Positions 51,022 to 61,199 are shown, numbered from the stretch's first letter. The stretch is DNA of 64,000 nucleotides from Erwinia amylovora (GCF_017161565.1 NZ_CP066796.1:3162001-3226000), one strand, 5' to 3'. Notes: a model not told the origin generated them from the sequence alone. Program-made: numbers and translations.

Positions 51022-51666
51022 TTACAGTGCAAGCGGGAAGAGAGCACCCAACAGCATTGCACCGAGAATGGCCCCACCGGTAATCGGCTTATTCCACAGG
51101 TAGAACAGCAGCGAGCCGACCAGTGAACCGAGGCCAATGGGAATTGACGCGCTGACGGCAGACAGAATGATCAACGGCCCGAGGAAACGACCTGCAGCAT
51201 TGCCCGCCCCCATCATTACGTCAGCGCCGTAGGTGGCGTTGCTGTTATTGATGGTGAATTTGCGCGCCAGAATAATCAGGTAGCCCACCGCCATGCCAAG
51301 CGCCAGCCCGGTAACCAGCGCGGCGGCAAAGTTCGCCAGCGGGTAGATAATCCCGGCCCCCAGCAGCAGCGCCGGCACGCCCAGGCCAATGCCGGTCTGG
51401 ATAGCACCCCCAATATCAAGAATGCCGACCAGAGAACCTTCTATGATGCGCGCAAACAGAAAGCTGGCACCAAAGGCCGCTACTGCGCCATAGACGCCGG
51501 TTTCCATACCGGAACGTAGCATTGAGACGAAAGCGACCTCATTAAATGCCCCCAAACCGTAGACGTAATACATGTGCGTGCCGGCAAACACGCCGGCGGC
51601 AAGCAGGCCGACAAAGATCGGAAACGACCCGTCCGCATACCAGAAACCGTTTTTTGACTCATCCAT
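51022..51666 (-). CDS. DUF4310 membrane protein
   Basis: 214 residues with about six membrane segments, Gly-rich loops (ADGSFPIFVGLLAAG, then GADVMMGAGNAAGR). I recognise it as the DUF4310 family, always found with DUF4311 and DUF4312. No biochemical role is established to my knowledge. It is 13 bp after DUF4311, and together they look like the two membrane parts of a transporter, in the way PTS IIC/IID pairs do, though without visible PTS-family sequence. Confidence 0.85.
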   Translation of the reverse strand: MDESKNGFWYADGSFPIFVGLLAAGVFAGTHMYYVYGLGAFNEVAFVSMLRSGMETGVYGAVAAFGASFLFARIIEGSLVGILDIGGAIQTGIGLGVPALLLGAGIIYPLANFAAALVTGLALGMAVGYLIILARKFTINNSNATYGADVMMGAGNAAGRFLGPLIILSAVSASIPIGLGSLVGSLLFYLWNKPITGGAILGAMLLGALFPLAL

Positions 51667-51679
51667 TGCCGTTGTCCTC

Positions 51680-52456
51680 TTATATGCCGTTCAGGGTGTT
51701 GTGGATCATGTCCAGCCATGCAGGCACGCCGAGCTGGAAGGATTGCAGCATCTCCGTATCGAAACCACGGAAGAAACCGCTTAGCATAAACAACAGGATA
51801 ATAGCTGCCATCATCCCCCTGGTGACGCGGTTCCAGCCGCTCTCTTCCACTCCTTTACCGATCAGGATGCCCAGCACCAGCCCCGGCACGGCGTTACCCA
51901 TCATCAGCTGCGCTAATCCACCAAAAATAGTGGCCCAACAACCCGACTTTTTACCGGCATCGATTGCCGCCAGCCAGAACAGCACCGGCATCACGGTATT
52001 CACCAGCAGATTAGCTGCCGGAACCAGCACCTTTACGGCGGTCACCTGCAAAGCAGCAGGCACGGCAGATGCCGTGGAATTAAGAAACGCCACCACCATC
52101 ATGCCGATGAGGCCACAGGCCATCGCCATTTTCTTCGGGTTGTGCAGGGTTTCCCTCAGGTGACGGTTTTTCATCATCAGCACCGCCGCCCCCCAGTTGG
52201 GGATGATGCGGTGGTCAACATCCTGGGTGAAGGATCCAGCGGCAACAGAAGAGGCCCAGGCGTTAAAGAAAAATCCGAGACCGAAAGAGAAGTGAGAAGC
52301 CGGATCGCCCTCACAGGAGTTCAGTTCACCGAGTGTACGAAATGCGCCCATTCCCTGCGTGGTGGGGGCGTGGAACATCCGCGCTGCCCCGGCCCCCACC
52401 CCCACGCCGACCAGGCCGCCAATAATCAACGATTTAAGTAATATGATGAAAAACAT
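51680..52456 (-). CDS. DUF4311 membrane protein
   Basis: 258 residues. It begins with a Gly-rich hydrophobic segment (KSLIIGGLVGVGVGAGAARMF) and has about six to seven membrane segments, with a polar loop SCEGDPASHFSFGLGFFFNA near residue 50. It is the DUF4311 family. Same inferred role as DUF4310: membrane subunit of an uncharacterised uptake system. Confidence 0.85.
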   Translation of the reverse strand: MFFIILLKSLIIGGLVGVGVGAGAARMFHAPTTQGMGAFRTLGELNSCEGDPASHFSFGLGFFFNAWASSVAAGSFTQDVDHRIIPNWGAAVLMMKNRHLRETLHNPKKMAMACGLIGMMVVAFLNSTASAVPAALQVTAVKVLVPAANLLVNTVMPVLFWLAAIDAGKKSGCWATIFGGLAQLMMGNAVPGLVLGILIGKGVEESGWNRVTRGMMAAIILLFMLSGFFRGFDTEMLQSFQLGVPAWLDMIHNTLNGI

Positions 52457-52490
52457 CCTTTTTTTCCTTTGGTGTTATCGCCAAACGTTT

Positions 52491-52790
52491 TTAGTTATCG
52501 ACGGTGAATTCCACCTTATCGCTGTCAATCGCGACAATATTGACGACGATTTCCAGCTCAACGCGATAAAGCTTTTTTTCACGCGTCAGAAAAAGAAAGA
52601 GAAACTTTTCCTTGCTGACGCACAGCCCGGCACGCAACACTTTCACTTCGACCGGATCAATACGCAGCAGCACCCTGTTACTGGATTTCAACACCGTGTT
52701 TTGCACCTGACTCAGCGCTGCGGCAAAGGCTTTTGCTTTACTGTCGCCTTTGCCACTGACCTTCACCGTGGTGGCGAATTGTTCTTTCAT
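52491..52790 (-). CDS. DUF4312 soluble protein
   Basis: 99 residues from the ATG at 52790-52788, which overlaps the SFCGS stop (TGATG); an upstream in-frame ATG at 52811 lies inside the SFCGS gene. Beta-strand rich with TVKVSGKGDSKAKAFAAALS near the N terminus. DUF4312 family, function unknown. Coupled translation implies it is made with the SFCGS protein, possibly as its partner on the membrane units. Confidence 0.82.
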   Translation of the reverse strand: MKEQFATTVKVSGKGDSKAKAFAAALSQVQNTVLKSSNRVLLRIDPVEVKVLRAGLCVSKEKFLFLFLTREKKLYRVELEIVVNIVAIDSDKVEFTVDN

Positions 52791-53149
52791 CAGCTTTGCT
52801 TCTTGTGCCACGCCTGTAACAGGCGTTCACCCAACTCTTCTTTATCCATAAAGCCGAAGCCGAGCACGGTAGCCCCTTCATTAATGGCGGTAACGCCTTC
52901 CTCGATGGACCGCATACCGTGTTTCGCCTTGTAACCATATTTGTTCTGAGCCGTAATGGCCCCGGCACCGCCGCTGCCGCAAAAGGAGATGCCGAAATCG
53001 GCGTTTTCTGCTTTCATCACGTCGCCCAGCTTCATATCTGCCGCCACGCCCGGCACTACGATGGCCTTGCCGCCCGCTTTCTCAATGCCTGCGGCGACTT
53101 TCTGGCCCTTACCTAAACGGTCGCCGATAACAACGGTGATTCGAAACAT
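52790..53149 (-). CDS. Glycine-rich SFCGS-family protein
   Basis: 119 residues. The N terminus MFRITVVIGDRLGKGQKVA and the signature GISFCGSGGAGAIT identify the SFCGS family. Size, an early beta-strand and a Cys in a Gly-rich loop recall small PTS IIB proteins, with the Cys a possible phosphate or thiol site. This parallel is my inference. Preceded by AAGGAG. Second gene of the cluster. Confidence 0.85.
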   Translation of the reverse strand: MFRITVVIGDRLGKGQKVAAGIEKAGGKAIVVPGVAADMKLGDVMKAENADFGISFCGSGGAGAITAQNKYGYKAKHGMRSIEEGVTAINEGATVLGFGFMDKEELGERLLQAWHKKQS

Positions 53150-53164
53150 AGTGACTCCTTCATG

Positions 53165-53509
53165 TTAGTTTTCTTTGGCGACTTCAAAATGCACCGACAG
53201 CAGCCATGTCTCTGCCACAGGCAGATTGCCGAACAGATCCACCACCTGCTGCGCCAGCGCCATCGACTGTGGCGAAATATCTTCAAACAGGTCGGCTTCT
53301 ATTTCAGGCAGCACTTCACCGGTTAGTGAGCGCAAAGCCATCGCGCCAACATGGGAAGTCAACATCTGTTGCTGTAACGGATTGGGTTGAATATGTCTGG
53401 CAGCAAACAGTGCGGCAATTTGCATCATTACCCGCGCAGCCAGTCGCTGAATATCGCCGCCCCGTTCTGCCACTGCACTCACCGGCAGCGTTACTTTACT
53501 CACTGTCAT
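53165..53509 (-). CDS. Single PRD-domain protein, first gene of the cluster
   Basis: 114 residues from the ATG at 53509, with AGGGGG before it; the longer frame to 53656 has no ribosome-binding site. It is one PTS-regulation domain with a conserved His in LTSHVGAMALRSLTGE. No DNA-binding part. A free-standing PRD at the head of the operon and a PRD regulator at its end suggest that PTS phosphorylation state governs the system. Confidence 0.82.
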   Translation of the reverse strand: MTVSKVTLPVSAVAERGGDIQRLAARVMMQIAALFAARHIQPNPLQQQMLTSHVGAMALRSLTGEVLPEIEADLFEDISPQSMALAQQVVDLFGNLPVAETWLLSVHFEVAKEN

Positions 53510-53934
53510 CCCCCTTATTCGCAATGGCAATAAACTAGCCCGACGACGGCAGACTGTATAGAACGACTTTTTCCGCCGCGAAGTGGAAATAAATGGGTAA
53601 CGACTGGCCTGAGTCGCAAAAGGCGTGGAAACGTGTAACAGCGCAAAGCGAGACAACTCACATCAAGACCATAATATTTGCGCGCCGCGACTGACGTTCC
53701 TCCTTAACTTAATCGGGCGGGATGGATTAAGTCCCGGACGGCTTTATAACCTTTATCCGACCAGGATAACGGGCTGAATATGGGTTATATGACGGAGTTG
53801 CCTCTGGGCTGACGATCTGAAATAGATTGCCCCGGCCCGCGTATCACCAACGGAGATTAAAGCGTTTTTTGATAGACTTATTAATGCTTAACAACGAGAC
53901 TCGAGTACTAAAGCAATAAATATGAGGTTCAGGA
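53510..53934. other. Divergent promoter region
   Basis: Between the PRD cluster (minus) and the orphan ORF (plus). No sigma-54 (TGGCAC-TTGC) or hrp-box (GGAACC-CCAC) pattern was found by eye. Nothing else is assigned. Confidence 0.3.
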
Positions 53935-54603
53935 ATGTCAAACTTTAGTAAAATATCCTCTCTTTTTTTACGGGCGTCTGAGAGAGCTTCTCCACGGCCA
54001 GTAAAAATGCCACGGCCTGGTAATTTGTTAGTATCAAAGTTCGCTGGCGTTGAAAACTCGTCGAACAGGGCTGACAAACCACAGAATATAAATAATGAGC
54101 CTGGCGTTTCCCTTAAAGCCTTCCTCGCCGGTGATTCAACCGGTCTGCCCTTCAGTGAGGCGCTGCTGAAAGATGAACTCAATAATTTCATTGGTCAGTC
54201 TCCAGATCCCGTACCCGGGAACAACAACTCTCATGCAGCGTTCAATTTTTCAGCGGCTTCAGTTCGCATTGCACACAGCACCAAGCGCCCGGCTCCGCAA
54301 CCGGGCATCTTAGCGCAGTTTAAAGCTGCCGTGGACGCTGCCCCTGGCAGTCCGCTTAATGATCCCCTGCAAGAGAGACCATTGTGCAGTGAGGTCGATC
54401 CTTCAGCGGCTTCAGTTCGCGTTAGACAAAGTGTAAAGCGTCAGGCTCCACAACCTCCCGTACAGGCGAAATTTGCGGCTAACAAAGCACAGGTGCTGGC
54501 AGATTTCGCAAGCACCAAGAATGGTGCCCCACCCACTATTTTATTGAAGGATTTTATGAGGATACTGGCTTCCGTCAGCGATTCGAAGCGGAGCTGTGAG
54601 TGA
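53935..54603 (+). CDS. Orphan Ser/Pro-rich protein with internal repeat, possible secreted effector
   Basis: 222 residues, no recognised family. The first 50 residues are Ser-rich and nearly free of acidic residues (MSNFSKISSLFLRASERASP), as in type III effectors. Two similar blocks follow: SAASVRIAHSTKRPAPQP at about residue 105 and SAASVRVRQSVKRQAPQP at about residue 160, each then QFKAA or KFAANKA. GAGG precedes the ATG. There is no hrp box, signal peptide or membrane segment. AT-rich compared with neighbours. Effector function is a guess from composition. Confidence 0.6.
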   Translation: MSNFSKISSLFLRASERASPRPVKMPRPGNLLVSKFAGVENSSNRADKPQNINNEPGVSLKAFLAGDSTGLPFSEALLKDELNNFIGQSPDPVPGNNNSHAAFNFSAASVRIAHSTKRPAPQPGILAQFKAAVDAAPGSPLNDPLQERPLCSEVDPSAASVRVRQSVKRQAPQPPVQAKFAANKAQVLADFASTKNGAPPTILLKDFMRILASVSDSKRSCE

Positions 54604-54788
54604 TTTAAATCACCATTCAGGTTGCGTCTGCCCTCAAAATATTGTGATCGGCGGGATTGAACATTTGCACGGCGACTTTCGTTACCGGCGTATTTTGCCT
54701 GTAAGAAGCTTCAGGTGCTAATGAGCGAGGGGGATAAAGACAACGGTTTTCACCGTCGCCTTTTCGCATGCAGAATAAGCGAGGAGAA

Positions 54789-56129
54789 TTACTGCCCGGC
54801 GATCTTCATTTCAGGTAACAGAACCGACCCACACTGAATATTGCTGCGCGTCTCAATATCGCTGCCTACCGATACCATATTACGCCACATATCTTTCAGG
54901 TTACCCGCAATGGTGATTTCACTCACCGGATATTGAATAACGCCATTCTCGACCCAGAAACCTGAGGCACCACGCGAATAATCGCCGGTAATCCCGCTGA
55001 CGCCCTGCCCCATCAGCTCGGTCACCAGCAGCCCGGTTCCCAGCTGTTTCAGCATGTCATCAAAACTGTGCCCCTGCCCGGCAATGCGCCAGTTATGAAT
55101 TCCACCCGCGTGGCCGGTACTTTGCAAGCCCAGCTTGCGCGCCGAATAGCTGGTCAGTAACCAGTTCTGCAACACGCCATCTTTGATAATGTCGCGCCGT
55201 TGGGTGCGCACGCCTTCGCTGTCGAACGGGGTTGAAGCCAGCCCTTTCAGCAGATGGGGATGTTCTTCGATGGTCAGCCAATCAGGCAGGACCTGCTGGC
55301 CAAGTGAGTCAAGCAGGAAGGTTGATTTGCGGTAGACGCTGCCGCCGCTAATCGCCCCGACCAGATGACCAAACAGCCCGGTGGCAGCTTCAGCGGCAAA
55401 CATTACCGGCGCTTTCATCGTCGACAGTTTACGCGGCGACAGGCGCGACAGCGTGCGGCGCGCGCACTCTTCACCGACATATTCCGGCGACTTGAGATCC
55501 GCCATCGCCCGCCCAATGGTATAAGCGTAATCCCGCTCCATATCCCCGTTCTCTTCCGCGATAACGCAGCTGGAAAGCGAATGTCGGCTGGAGCAATAGC
55601 CCTGGATCATGCCATGACTGTTGCCAAACACTTTGATGCCGACGTGGCTGTTAAAGCTGCCGCCTTCGGTATTGGTAATGCGTTTGTCTGATTTTAACGC
55701 GGCCTGCTCTGCGCGTGCTGCCAGCTCAATAGCGCGATCGGCATCGATCTCACTGGGATGAAACAGGTCGAGATCCGGGGCAGCAAACGCCAGCAGCTCA
55801 GGATCCGCCACGCCGGCATAAGGATCCGGCGAGGTGTGGCGCGCAATATCCAGCGCGGCCTGCACGGTGCGCTGAATGGCGTCATGGCTGAGGTCGGTAG
55901 AAGATGCGCTGCCTTTACGATTCTGGTGGTAAACGGTTATGCCCAGCGCACCATCACTGTTAAATTCAACGTTTTCCACGCTGCCATGGCGCGTGCTGAC
56001 GCTGATGCCGGTGGTTTTAGTGACCGCAACTTCCGCTCCGTCGCTGCTGGCTTTCGCCAGTTCGAGTGCTGTCGCTACCGCCTGTTCCAGGGTTTTACGC
56101 TGTTCTGCAACTTGGGAGAGTAATTTCAT
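54789..56129 (-). CDS. pmbA: Metalloprotease subunit TldE (PmbA)
   Basis: 446 residues, as in E. coli. TldE-family motifs include [18 protein letters not shown], split here as [12 protein letters not shown] then TPFDSEGV, and [10 protein letters not shown] near the end. With TldD it forms a heterodimeric protease that degrades unfolded peptides, processes microcin B17 and CcdA. Divergent from yjgA, as in other enterobacteria. Confidence 0.95.
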   Translation of the reverse strand: MKLLSQVAEQRKTLEQAVATALELAKASSDGAEVAVTKTTGISVSTRHGSVENVEFNSDGALGITVYHQNRKGSASSTDLSHDAIQRTVQAALDIARHTSPDPYAGVADPELLAFAAPDLDLFHPSEIDADRAIELAARAEQAALKSDKRITNTEGGSFNSHVGIKVFGNSHGMIQGYCSSRHSLSSCVIAEENGDMERDYAYTIGRAMADLKSPEYVGEECARRTLSRLSPRKLSTMKAPVMFAAEAATGLFGHLVGAISGGSVYRKSTFLLDSLGQQVLPDWLTIEEHPHLLKGLASTPFDSEGVRTQRRDIIKDGVLQNWLLTSYSARKLGLQSTGHAGGIHNWRIAGQGHSFDDMLKQLGTGLLVTELMGQGVSGITGDYSRGASGFWVENGVIQYPVSEITIAGNLKDMWRNMVSVGSDIETRSNIQCGSVLLPEMKIAGQ

Positions 56130-56290
56130 CGACCTGCCATATAATTAAAAAAGGGCGATTTTTCGGCGTTTAGCCTGCGTAAAAATCGCGCTATGGTGAT
56201 TAAGTTAATTTGAGTCTAACAGACTCAGAGAACAATTTCGCAGTAGCCGCGTAACCTGATAACATTAGCCTCTTTTTTTGGAGCCTGACC

Positions 56291-56833
56291 ATGACCAAGC
56301 AGCCTGATGAGTGGCTCGATGAAGTACCCGATAACCCGGAAGAAGATGAAGAAGAGATTATCTGGGTCAGTAAAAGTGAAATAAAACGTGACGCCGAAGA
56401 GTTAAAACGCCTTGGGGCTGAACTGATTGAGCTGGGGAAAAATTCCCTCGACAAAATTCCGCTGGATGAAGATCTGCGCAACGCCATTGAACTGGCGCAG
56501 AAGATAAAGAAAGAGGCGCGTCGCCGCCAGCTGCAGCTGATCGGTAAAATGCTACGCTCGCGCGATGAGGAACCGATCCGCATCGCGCTGGATAAGCTGA
56601 AAAACCGTCACAATCAGCAGGTTGCCCTGTTCCATAAGCTGGAGATGGTACGCGACCGTCTGGTCGAACAGGGGGATGATGCTGTCGCTGAAGTGCTGGC
56701 ACTCTATCCGGATGCCGACCGCCAGCAGCTGCGTGCGATGATCCGTAACGCGCAAAAAGAGAAAGCGGGCAACAAGCCGCCAAAAGCCTATCGTCAGATA
56801 TTCCAGTATCTTCGTGAGCTGGCCGAAGCCTGA
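56291..56833 (+). CDS. darP: 50S ribosome-associated protein DarP (YjgA)
   Basis: 180 residues, very acidic N terminus ([13 protein letters not shown]) followed by helical charged regions; matches YjgA/DarP, a factor in late 50S assembly. Divergent from pmbA with an intervening AT-rich promoter region, convergent with mpl. Confidence 0.93.
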   Translation: MTKQPDEWLDEVPDNPEEDEEEIIWVSKSEIKRDAEELKRLGAELIELGKNSLDKIPLDEDLRNAIELAQKIKKEARRRQLQLIGKMLRSRDEEPIRIALDKLKNRHNQQVALFHKLEMVRDRLVEQGDDAVAEVLALYPDADRQQLRAMIRNAQKEKAGNKPPKAYRQIFQYLRELAEA

Positions 56834-56897
56834 TCCGCTCAACGCCGTGCGGTTCTGAAAGGGTTCACCTCTGGCAAAGACTGGGGCAGCCCTGTTG

Positions 56898-56924
56898 GCG
56901 TGTGGAGACTCGCTCTCCACACGC
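56898..56924. terminator. Perfect 11-bp hairpin between darP and mpl
   Basis: GCGTGTGGAGA, loop CTCGC, TCTCCACACGC: no mismatches but no T-tract on either strand, so it is a transcript-end stabiliser or a Rho-linked stop rather than a standard intrinsic terminator. It lies between two convergent genes. Confidence 0.55.
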
Positions 56925-56932
56925 GGTGTGCG

Positions 56933-58285
56933 CTATGCCAGCCGGTCCAGCAGCTTCTGATGGATACCGCCAAAACCCCCGTTGCTCATCACCAGGATCG
57001 TATCTCCCGGATGGGCCGTTTTGGCGATCGCCTCTACTAACGTATCAATATCCGCACTCCAGTGTGCTGGCTGGATGCAGGCATCTGCCACTTGTGAAAC
57101 CTGCCACGGGATGTGGTGTGGCTGGTAGAGGAACACTTCATCGGCCCGCCCTAATGCCGGAGCAAGATCGTCCTTACTGATGCCCATCTTCATGGTATTT
57201 GAGCGTGGTTCCAGCACTGCCAGAATACGTGCCGTGCCGCCTACTTTACCGCGCAGCGCCGCCAGCGTGGCGTGAATGGCCGTAGGATGATGGGCAAAGT
57301 CGTCATAAACCTTGATGCCGTTGCTTTCACCACGTAGCTCCAGACGACGACGGGCGTTGATAAAATCATTTAACGCACGTCCGGCATCTTCCGGCTTCAC
57401 CCCCACATGCCGCGCAGCGGCAATCGCCATCATGCCGTTACGCATATTGTGCTCGCCAACCAGTGACCAGTTCACCTGTGCCACCCGTTCGCCATCAAGC
57501 AACACTTCCCAGCATGAGGCATCCGGCGACAGTTTATTCACCTGCCAGCAACCGTTTTCACCTACTGTTTCATGCTCGCTCCAGCAGCCCATCGACATCA
57601 CCTGCTTCAGGTTTGCATCCTGCTCCGGCAGGATGATTTTCCCCTGCCCCGGCACGATACGCACCAGGTGATGGAACTGCTTTTGAATGGCGCGCAGATC
57701 GTCATAGATATCCGCATGATCGAACTCAAGGTTATTCAGGATCAGGGTACGCGGGCAGTAATGCACAAATTTGGCACGCTTATCGAAAAATGCACAGTCA
57801 TACTCGTCGGCTTCTATTACGAAGAACGGGCTTTTACCTAAATTTGCCGAAACCTCGAAATTTCCCGGTACGCCACCGATAACAAAGCCCGGCTCATAAC
57901 CACAGGCCTGTAAAATCCATGCTGTCATGCCCGCCGTGGTGGTTTTACCGTGGGTTCCGGCGACCGCAATCACCCATCGGTCACGCAACACGAAATCATG
58001 TAGCCACTGTGGGCCAGAGAGGTAAGGAATATTGCGTTCCAGCACCGCTTCCACACAGGGATTACCACGCGTCATGGCGTTACCAATAATGACCAAATCA
58101 GGCACAGGATCGAGCTGTGAAGCATCATAACCCTGAATTAAATCAATACCCTGCTTTTCCAGCAGCGTGCTCATTGGCGGATAGACGTTAGCATCAGAGC
58201 CCGTTACTTCATGGCCAAGCGCGCGTGCCAGCATCGCCAAACCGCCCATGAAGGTGCCACAGATACCAAGGATATGAATACGCAT
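56933..58285 (-). CDS. mpl: Murein tripeptide ligase Mpl
   Basis: 450 residues of the Mur ligase fold: P-loop AGTHGKTTT (about residue 115), HNMRNGMMA and FAHHPTAI regions. It joins recycled L-Ala-gamma-D-Glu-meso-DAP to UDP-MurNAc. Neighbours are convergent darP and divergent fbp, the E. coli arrangement. Confidence 0.96.
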   Translation of the reverse strand: MRIHILGICGTFMGGLAMLARALGHEVTGSDANVYPPMSTLLEKQGIDLIQGYDASQLDPVPDLVIIGNAMTRGNPCVEAVLERNIPYLSGPQWLHDFVLRDRWVIAVAGTHGKTTTAGMTAWILQACGYEPGFVIGGVPGNFEVSANLGKSPFFVIEADEYDCAFFDKRAKFVHYCPRTLILNNLEFDHADIYDDLRAIQKQFHHLVRIVPGQGKIILPEQDANLKQVMSMGCWSEHETVGENGCWQVNKLSPDASCWEVLLDGERVAQVNWSLVGEHNMRNGMMAIAAARHVGVKPEDAGRALNDFINARRRLELRGESNGIKVYDDFAHHPTAIHATLAALRGKVGGTARILAVLEPRSNTMKMGISKDDLAPALGRADEVFLYQPHHIPWQVSQVADACIQPAHWSADIDTLVEAIAKTAHPGDTILVMSNGGFGGIHQKLLDRLA

Positions 58286-58457
58286 AAAAGGTCCGTTTCT
58301 TAAAAGTTCAGCTCTAGTGTACCGTCCCCATCGTGCGGAAGAAACGGATTCTCCCTATGTTCTTTACTATTCAATCGGCTAAACTGCAATCGCATATGCA
58401 TACACTGGCAGTTTGTGAATCAAGCTGCTACTCAACCGCAGATTCAGGAATTGTGTT

Positions 58458-59456
58458 ATGAAAACGTTAGGCGAATTTATCGTCGAAAAGCAACACGACT
58501 TTCCGCACGCCACCGGTGAACTGACCGCGTTGATCTCCGCGATCAAACTGGGCGCAAAAATTATTCACCGGGATATAAATAAGGCTGGTCTGGTAGATAT
58601 TCTTGGCGCCAGCGGCGCTGAAAATATTCAGGGCGAGCAGCAGATGAAACTTGATCTTTACGCCAATGAAAAGCTAAAGGCTGCCCTGAAAGCTCGCGGC
58701 TTTGTGGCTGGTATTGCGTCAGAAGAAGAAGATGAAATCGTTATTTTCGAAGGTGTGGAAAACGGCAAATACGTAGTGCTGATGGACCCCCTCGACGGCT
58801 CTTCTAATATCGACGTTAACGTCTCAGTCGGCACCATTTTTTCGATTTACCGCCGTATCACCCCGGCGGGTACGCCAGTGACTGAAGAAGATTTCCTGCA
58901 GCCCGGCAGTCAGCAGGTCGCAGCAGGTTACGTAGTTTATGGTTCGTCCACCATGCTGGTATATACCACAGGCTGCGGCGTACATGCCTTTACCTATGAC
59001 CCTTCGCTGGGGGTGTTCTGCCTGAGCGCGGAGCGTATGACCTTCCCGAAAACCGGTTACACCTATTCCATTAATGAAGGTAACTACATTCGCTTCCCAC
59101 AGGGGGTGAAAAAATACCTTAAATTCTGTCAGGAAGAAGATAAAGCCTCCAGCCGTCCCTATACCTCACGCTATATTGGCTCGCTGGTAGCCGACTTCCA
59201 CCGTAATCTGCTGAAGGGCGGCATCTATCTTTATCCGAGCACCGCCAGCCATCCGAAAGGCAAGCTGCGCCTGCTGTATGAGTGCAACCCAATGGCTTTC
59301 CTCGCTGAACAGGCCGGTGGCAAAGCTTCTGACGGTAAAAACCGCATTCTCGACCTGGTGCCGGAAACCCTGCACCAGCGTTCACCGTTCTTCGTCGGCA
59401 ACGACCATATGGTGAATGATACCGAACGTTTCCTGCGTGAGTATCCGGATAAATAA
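58458..59456 (+). CDS. fbp: Class I fructose-1,6-bisphosphatase
   Basis: 332 residues, equal to E. coli Fbp. Metal and substrate signatures [13 protein letters not shown] (about residue 110) and KGGIYLYPS. Catalyses the gluconeogenic hydrolysis of fructose 1,6-bisphosphate. Divergent from mpl. Confidence 0.97.
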   Translation: MKTLGEFIVEKQHDFPHATGELTALISAIKLGAKIIHRDINKAGLVDILGASGAENIQGEQQMKLDLYANEKLKAALKARGFVAGIASEEEDEIVIFEGVENGKYVVLMDPLDGSSNIDVNVSVGTIFSIYRRITPAGTPVTEEDFLQPGSQQVAAGYVVYGSSTMLVYTTGCGVHAFTYDPSLGVFCLSAERMTFPKTGYTYSINEGNYIRFPQGVKKYLKFCQEEDKASSRPYTSRYIGSLVADFHRNLLKGGIYLYPSTASHPKGKLRLLYECNPMAFLAEQAGGKASDGKNRILDLVPETLHQRSPFFVGNDHMVNDTERFLREYPDK

Positions 59457-59503
59457 ACGCCAGATATCTGCACGGAGCTTAACGTTAAAAAAAGAATCTT
59501 CCT

Positions 59504-59535
59504 GAAAAAAAGGGGCAGCCCCAAAGGTCTGCCCC
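59504..59535 (-). terminator. Intrinsic terminator of the chemoreceptor gene
   Basis: GGGGCAG and CTGCCCC form a stem, with seven T following on the minus strand, 15 bp after the chemoreceptor stop codon. Confidence 0.8.
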
Positions 59536-59549
59536 GAAATCAGGTGCTA

Positions 59550-61115
59550 TCAGGCAAGCTGTGTAACCTTAAATGCCGCCATGGTTTGCATCAGCTGCCG
59601 GGACTGCTCTTCCAGCGACTGCGTAGCTGCGGCGGCCTCTTCGACCAACGCGGCGTTGTGCTGTGCCACTTCATCCATTTGTGTGACGGCGACATTCACC
59701 TGCTCAATACCGTGACTTTGTTCCTGCGATGCGCTGGAAATCTCTTTCATCAGCGTTGTCACGCGCATCACCTCACTTGAGATTTCGTCCATGGTTTCAC
59801 CCGCTTTGGTCGCCATATCGGAACCTTCGCTGACGCGGGTTTGCGACTCGGCAATCAACGTGCGGATCTCTTTCGCCGCAGTCGCACTGCGTTGGGCAAG
59901 GTTACGCACTTCGCTGGCTACCACGGCGAAACCGCGCCCCTGCTCCCCGGCACGCGCCGCTTCGACGGAAGCATTTAACGCCAGAATGTTGGTCTGGAAA
60001 GCAATACCGTCGATCACGCCAAGAATGTCGCCAACACGCTTGGAGCTGCTTGATATTTCAGACATTTTTTCCATCACATAATTGACTACTTCCGCACCAC
60101 GTTCAGCGGTATCTGAAACGGATTTCGCCAGTGAATGCGCCTGCTGGGCATTATCTGCGTTCTGCTTCACCGTGGCCGTCAGCTGTTCCATACTTGCTGC
60201 CGTTTGCTCCAGCGATGCCGCGGACTCTTCAGTGCGTTGCGAAAGATTGAGGTTGCCCGATGACAGTTCACGGCTACCAATATCAATCTGTATACTGGCA
60301 TCACGCACCTTACTGACCGAATGCTGTAGCGAGTGCTGCATCATGCCAAGTGCCGCATTCAGGCGGCCAATTTCGTTTTTACTGCTTTCCGCTACCTGCC
60401 GGGTCAGATCACCCGCGGCAATGTGCTCCAGATGTTGGATCGCAGCATCCAGTGGTTTCAGTAACAATTCGCGCAAGATCATCCATGCCGCTGCCACCAG
60501 CAACAGCGTCAGCGCGCCGCTCACCAGAATCAAAATGGTCATCATTGATTGATTATACGCTGCCTGGTCCAGCCGCGATGCGGTCACCACGTTCGCATAG
60601 CGACCAAAGTTGTCCACCGCGTCGCTATATTTACCCGACAGTGATGAAAGATTGCCCTCCAGTATCGCGTAATAATCACCTGAATTCTGCTTTTGCACCG
60701 CCGCCATCAGCGGGTTGATGCCGTTAGCAAGATACTCGCGGTAGTTTAGGGCAACTGCCTCAGCCAGAATCCGGCCATGTTCGGTTACGGTTCCGGCTGC
60801 GATGAATTTTTTCAGCTCGTTTTCTGAAATAGCGACATAACTGAGGGCACGTTCGGCCGTTTTAGCTGCTGTATCGGGCTTGCCATTTTCCAGCTGACGC
60901 ATTGCCAGCGAGGCTACAGCACGGGCGCGCAGCAGGTTGCCATTACTGATATAAAGCGCATTTAACTCAATACCCTGAATACGATTGACGGCGTCCAGCG
61001 AGCGATTACCCTTTTGTATGGCGATAATGCCCATCACGCTGACTACAATTAGCAGCAGCGTCATCAGGCCAAGTAGCGCCAGTAAACCCGAACGTATTGA
61101 GATTCTTTTTAGCAT
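59550..61115 (-). CDS. Methyl-accepting chemotaxis protein
   Basis: 521 residues: membrane segment at about 10-32, a periplasmic four-helix ligand domain (35-190), second membrane segment (about 191-213), HAMP (215-265) and the conserved signalling hairpin near residue 380 ([20 protein letters not shown]). It ends KVTQLA and lacks the NWETF-type CheR-docking pentapeptide of high-abundance receptors such as Tsr, so it likely relies on other receptors for adaptation. Ligand unknown. Confidence 0.92.
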   Translation of the reverse strand: MLKRISIRSGLLALLGLMTLLLIVVSVMGIIAIQKGNRSLDAVNRIQGIELNALYISNGNLLRARAVASLAMRQLENGKPDTAAKTAERALSYVAISENELKKFIAAGTVTEHGRILAEAVALNYREYLANGINPLMAAVQKQNSGDYYAILEGNLSSLSGKYSDAVDNFGRYANVVTASRLDQAAYNQSMMTILILVSGALTLLLVAAAWMILRELLLKPLDAAIQHLEHIAAGDLTRQVAESSKNEIGRLNAALGMMQHSLQHSVSKVRDASIQIDIGSRELSSGNLNLSQRTEESAASLEQTAASMEQLTATVKQNADNAQQAHSLAKSVSDTAERGAEVVNYVMEKMSEISSSSKRVGDILGVIDGIAFQTNILALNASVEAARAGEQGRGFAVVASEVRNLAQRSATAAKEIRTLIAESQTRVSEGSDMATKAGETMDEISSEVMRVTTLMKEISSASQEQSHGIEQVNVAVTQMDEVAQHNAALVEEAAAATQSLEEQSRQLMQTMAAFKVTQLA

Positions 61116-61171
61116 GATGATTTTCCCGGTAGTGTTAAGCCAATAAATTCTCGCAATTTAAATCGACCAAG

Positions 61172-61199
61172 TTATCGGCAGTAATCCCTGGTAACTTTA
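61172..61199 (-). promoter_or_regulatory. Sigma-28 (FliA) promoter of the chemoreceptor gene
   Basis: On the minus strand TAAA, 16 bases, GCCGATAA, close to the class 3 flagellar consensus TAAA-N15-GCCGATAA, about 57 bp before the ATG. Shows that the receptor belongs to the flagellar regulon. The rest of 61116-61503 is non-coding except the ppa promoter region. Confidence 0.8.

Noticed and set aside
53510..53656. 49-residue N-terminal extension of the single PRD protein
   Set aside because: The ATG at 53509 has AGGGGG before it and gives a complete PRD; the extension has no matching feature.
53510..53934. hrp box before the effector-like ORF
   Set aside because: No GGAACC with a CCAC at 15-16 bp was found, so type III regulon membership is not claimed.
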